Shown in pieces: positions 63,344 to 64,000 of a DNA stretch of 64,000 nt. The stretch is from positions 4,738,001 through 4,802,000 of the forward strand of contig NZ_JACHJC010000001.1 in NCBI RefSeq assembly GCF_014203425.1, given 5' to 3'. The position numbers and the translations under genes were made by a program. Source of the DNA: Micromonospora echinospora (GTDB taxonomy: Bacteria > Actinomycetota > Actinomycetes > Mycobacteriales > Micromonosporaceae). Under the pieces are notes generated by a model. That model was not told the origin of the DNA. It searched no databases and saw only the letters and a list, made by a program, of their open reading frames with translations. How positions within the stretch are numbered: position 1 is the first letter of the stretch; every line of letters begins with the position of its first letter.

Positions 63344-63363
63344 TCCGGGTCACAGCCGCACAA

Positions 63364-63389
63364 GCGCCGCCTCCCCGGTGAGGCGGCGC
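63364..63389. terminator. Bidirectional hairpin
   Basis: Ten-bp perfect stem GCGCCGCCTC with a 6-nt loop between convergent stops. Confidence 0.75.
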
Positions 63390-63404
63390 GCCTGCGTGCG
63401 AGGT

Positions 63405-64000
63405 CTACCGTCGGCCGTCGAGGTAGCGCAGCACGGCGGTGACCCGGCGGTCGGCGCGGTCGTCCGGCGGCAGGCCGAGCTTCGCGAAAATGCTGCGGAT
63501 GTGCTTGTGCACCGCGCCGTCGGTGACGAACAGCCGCTCGGCGATCGCGCCGTTGCCGAGCCCTTCCGCCATCAGCGCCAGCACCTCGTGCTCGCGCGGC
63601 GACAGCTCGGCCAGCGCGGTGTCCGGCCGCCGGTTGCGGGCCAGCAGCTGCCCGACCACCTCGGGGTCGATCACGCTGCCACCGCCCGCGACCCGGTGCA
63701 GCGCGGCGAGGAACTCCTCGACCCGCCCGACCCGCTCCTTGAGCAGATAGCCGAGCCCGGACGCGCCGACCGAGAACAGCTCGGTGGCGAACGCCTGCTC
63801 GACGTACGCCGACAGGACCAGCACCGCGAGGCCCGGCCGGCGGCGGCGGGCCTCGACCGCGGCGACGATGCCCTCGTCGGTGTGGGTGGGCGGCATCCGC
63901 ACGTCGACGATCGCCACGTCCGGCCGGTGTTCGTCCACAGCGGCCAGGAACTCCCCCGGCGTGCCGGCGGTGGCTACCACGTCCAGGTCCTCGGCGCGCA
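63405..64000 (-). CDS. NarL/LuxR-type response regulator, 3' part (start outside window)
   Basis: The frame is open to the window edge, so the N-terminus is missing. What is seen: the receiver domain from its second strand (VVATAGTPGEFLAAV), the phosphoacceptor Asp in VAIVDVRMPP, the conserved Lys in GYLLKERVGRVEEFL, and a C-terminal LuxR helix-turn-helix (LSPREHEVLALMAEGLGNGAIAERLFVTDGAVHKHIRSIFAKLGL). The partner histidine kinase is presumably just beyond the window. Controls unknown target genes after phosphorylation. Confidence 0.92.
   Translation of the reverse strand, partial: RAEDLDVVATAGTPGEFLAAVDEHRPDVAIVDVRMPPTHTDEGIVAAVEARRRRPGLAVLVLSAYVEQAFATELFSVGASGLGYLLKERVGRVEEFLAALHRVAGGGSVIDPEVVGQLLARNRRPDTALAELSPREHEVLALMAEGLGNGAIAERLFVTDGAVHKHIRSIFAKLGLPPDDRADRRVTAVLRYLDGRR

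Overview
The window is very GC-rich, densely coded actinomycete DNA with strong third-position GC, GTG/TTG starts alongside ATG, ATGA/GTGA overlaps between operon genes, and long hairpins at convergent gene ends. A SARP regulator, a B12-riboswitch-controlled class I ribonucleotide reductase, a desferrioxamine locus with IdeR/DmdR-type iron boxes and CBM2-linked secreted enzymes point to a filamentous actinomycete, probably Micromonosporaceae (Micromonospora-like). The family call is an inference. I saw no tRNA, rRNA or CRISPR array.

Left part (1-17,445): the 3' end of a rhodanese-containing gene, a small DUF2188 protein, a very large single-chain biotin-dependent carboxylase, a Fur/Zur-type regulator and a secreted copper/heme group (PCu(A)C lipoprotein, Tat-exported DyP peroxidase, CopC-like protein). 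An IS481-type element follows, inserted inside an imperfect palindrome and flanked by an 8-bp duplication. Two nearly identical cobalamin riboswitches come next. The first precedes an acyl-CoA thioesterase and a LysE exporter. The second, beyond a convergent PrsW-type protease gene, precedes nrdAB.

Central part (17,427-36,311): a compact gene cluster for what looks like a small aminocyclitol-peptide natural product. Myo-inositol phosphate synthase, inositol monophosphatase, a Gfo/Idh/MocA dehydrogenase and a DegT/StrS aminotransferase together would convert glucose-6-phosphate into an amino-inositol. A second set has butirosin-like logic: a BtrH-like protein fused to a carrier domain, an AMP ligase, a BtrK-like PLP decarboxylase, a free carrier protein, two acyl-CoA-dehydrogenase-fold proteins without the usual C-terminal glutamate, a second adenylation enzyme and a flavin reductase. 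It would build an acyl group on a carrier. A free condensation-domain protein, a GT2 glycosyltransferase and an MFS exporter run divergently. A SARP regulator closes the cluster, and the divergent promoter holds two pairs of 7-bp direct repeats at 11-bp period, the architecture of SARP operators.

Right part (36,375-64,000): envelope and secreted proteins (a decapeptide-repeat membrane protein, a GDSL esterase, a DUF1906 protein and a peptidoglycan amidase sharing a C-terminal domain), an epoxide hydrolase, a gene remnant and a large membrane protein with a lipase-like motif. The desferrioxamine locus follows: acyltransferase and penicillin-acylase genes diverging from desABCD, convergent with a four-gene ferrisiderophore uptake/reduction operon, with three iron boxes. 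A CBM2-polysaccharide lyase, a secreted two-domain repeat protein, a hemerythrin-like protein, a serine hydrolase and the 3' part of a LuxR-type response regulator complete the window.
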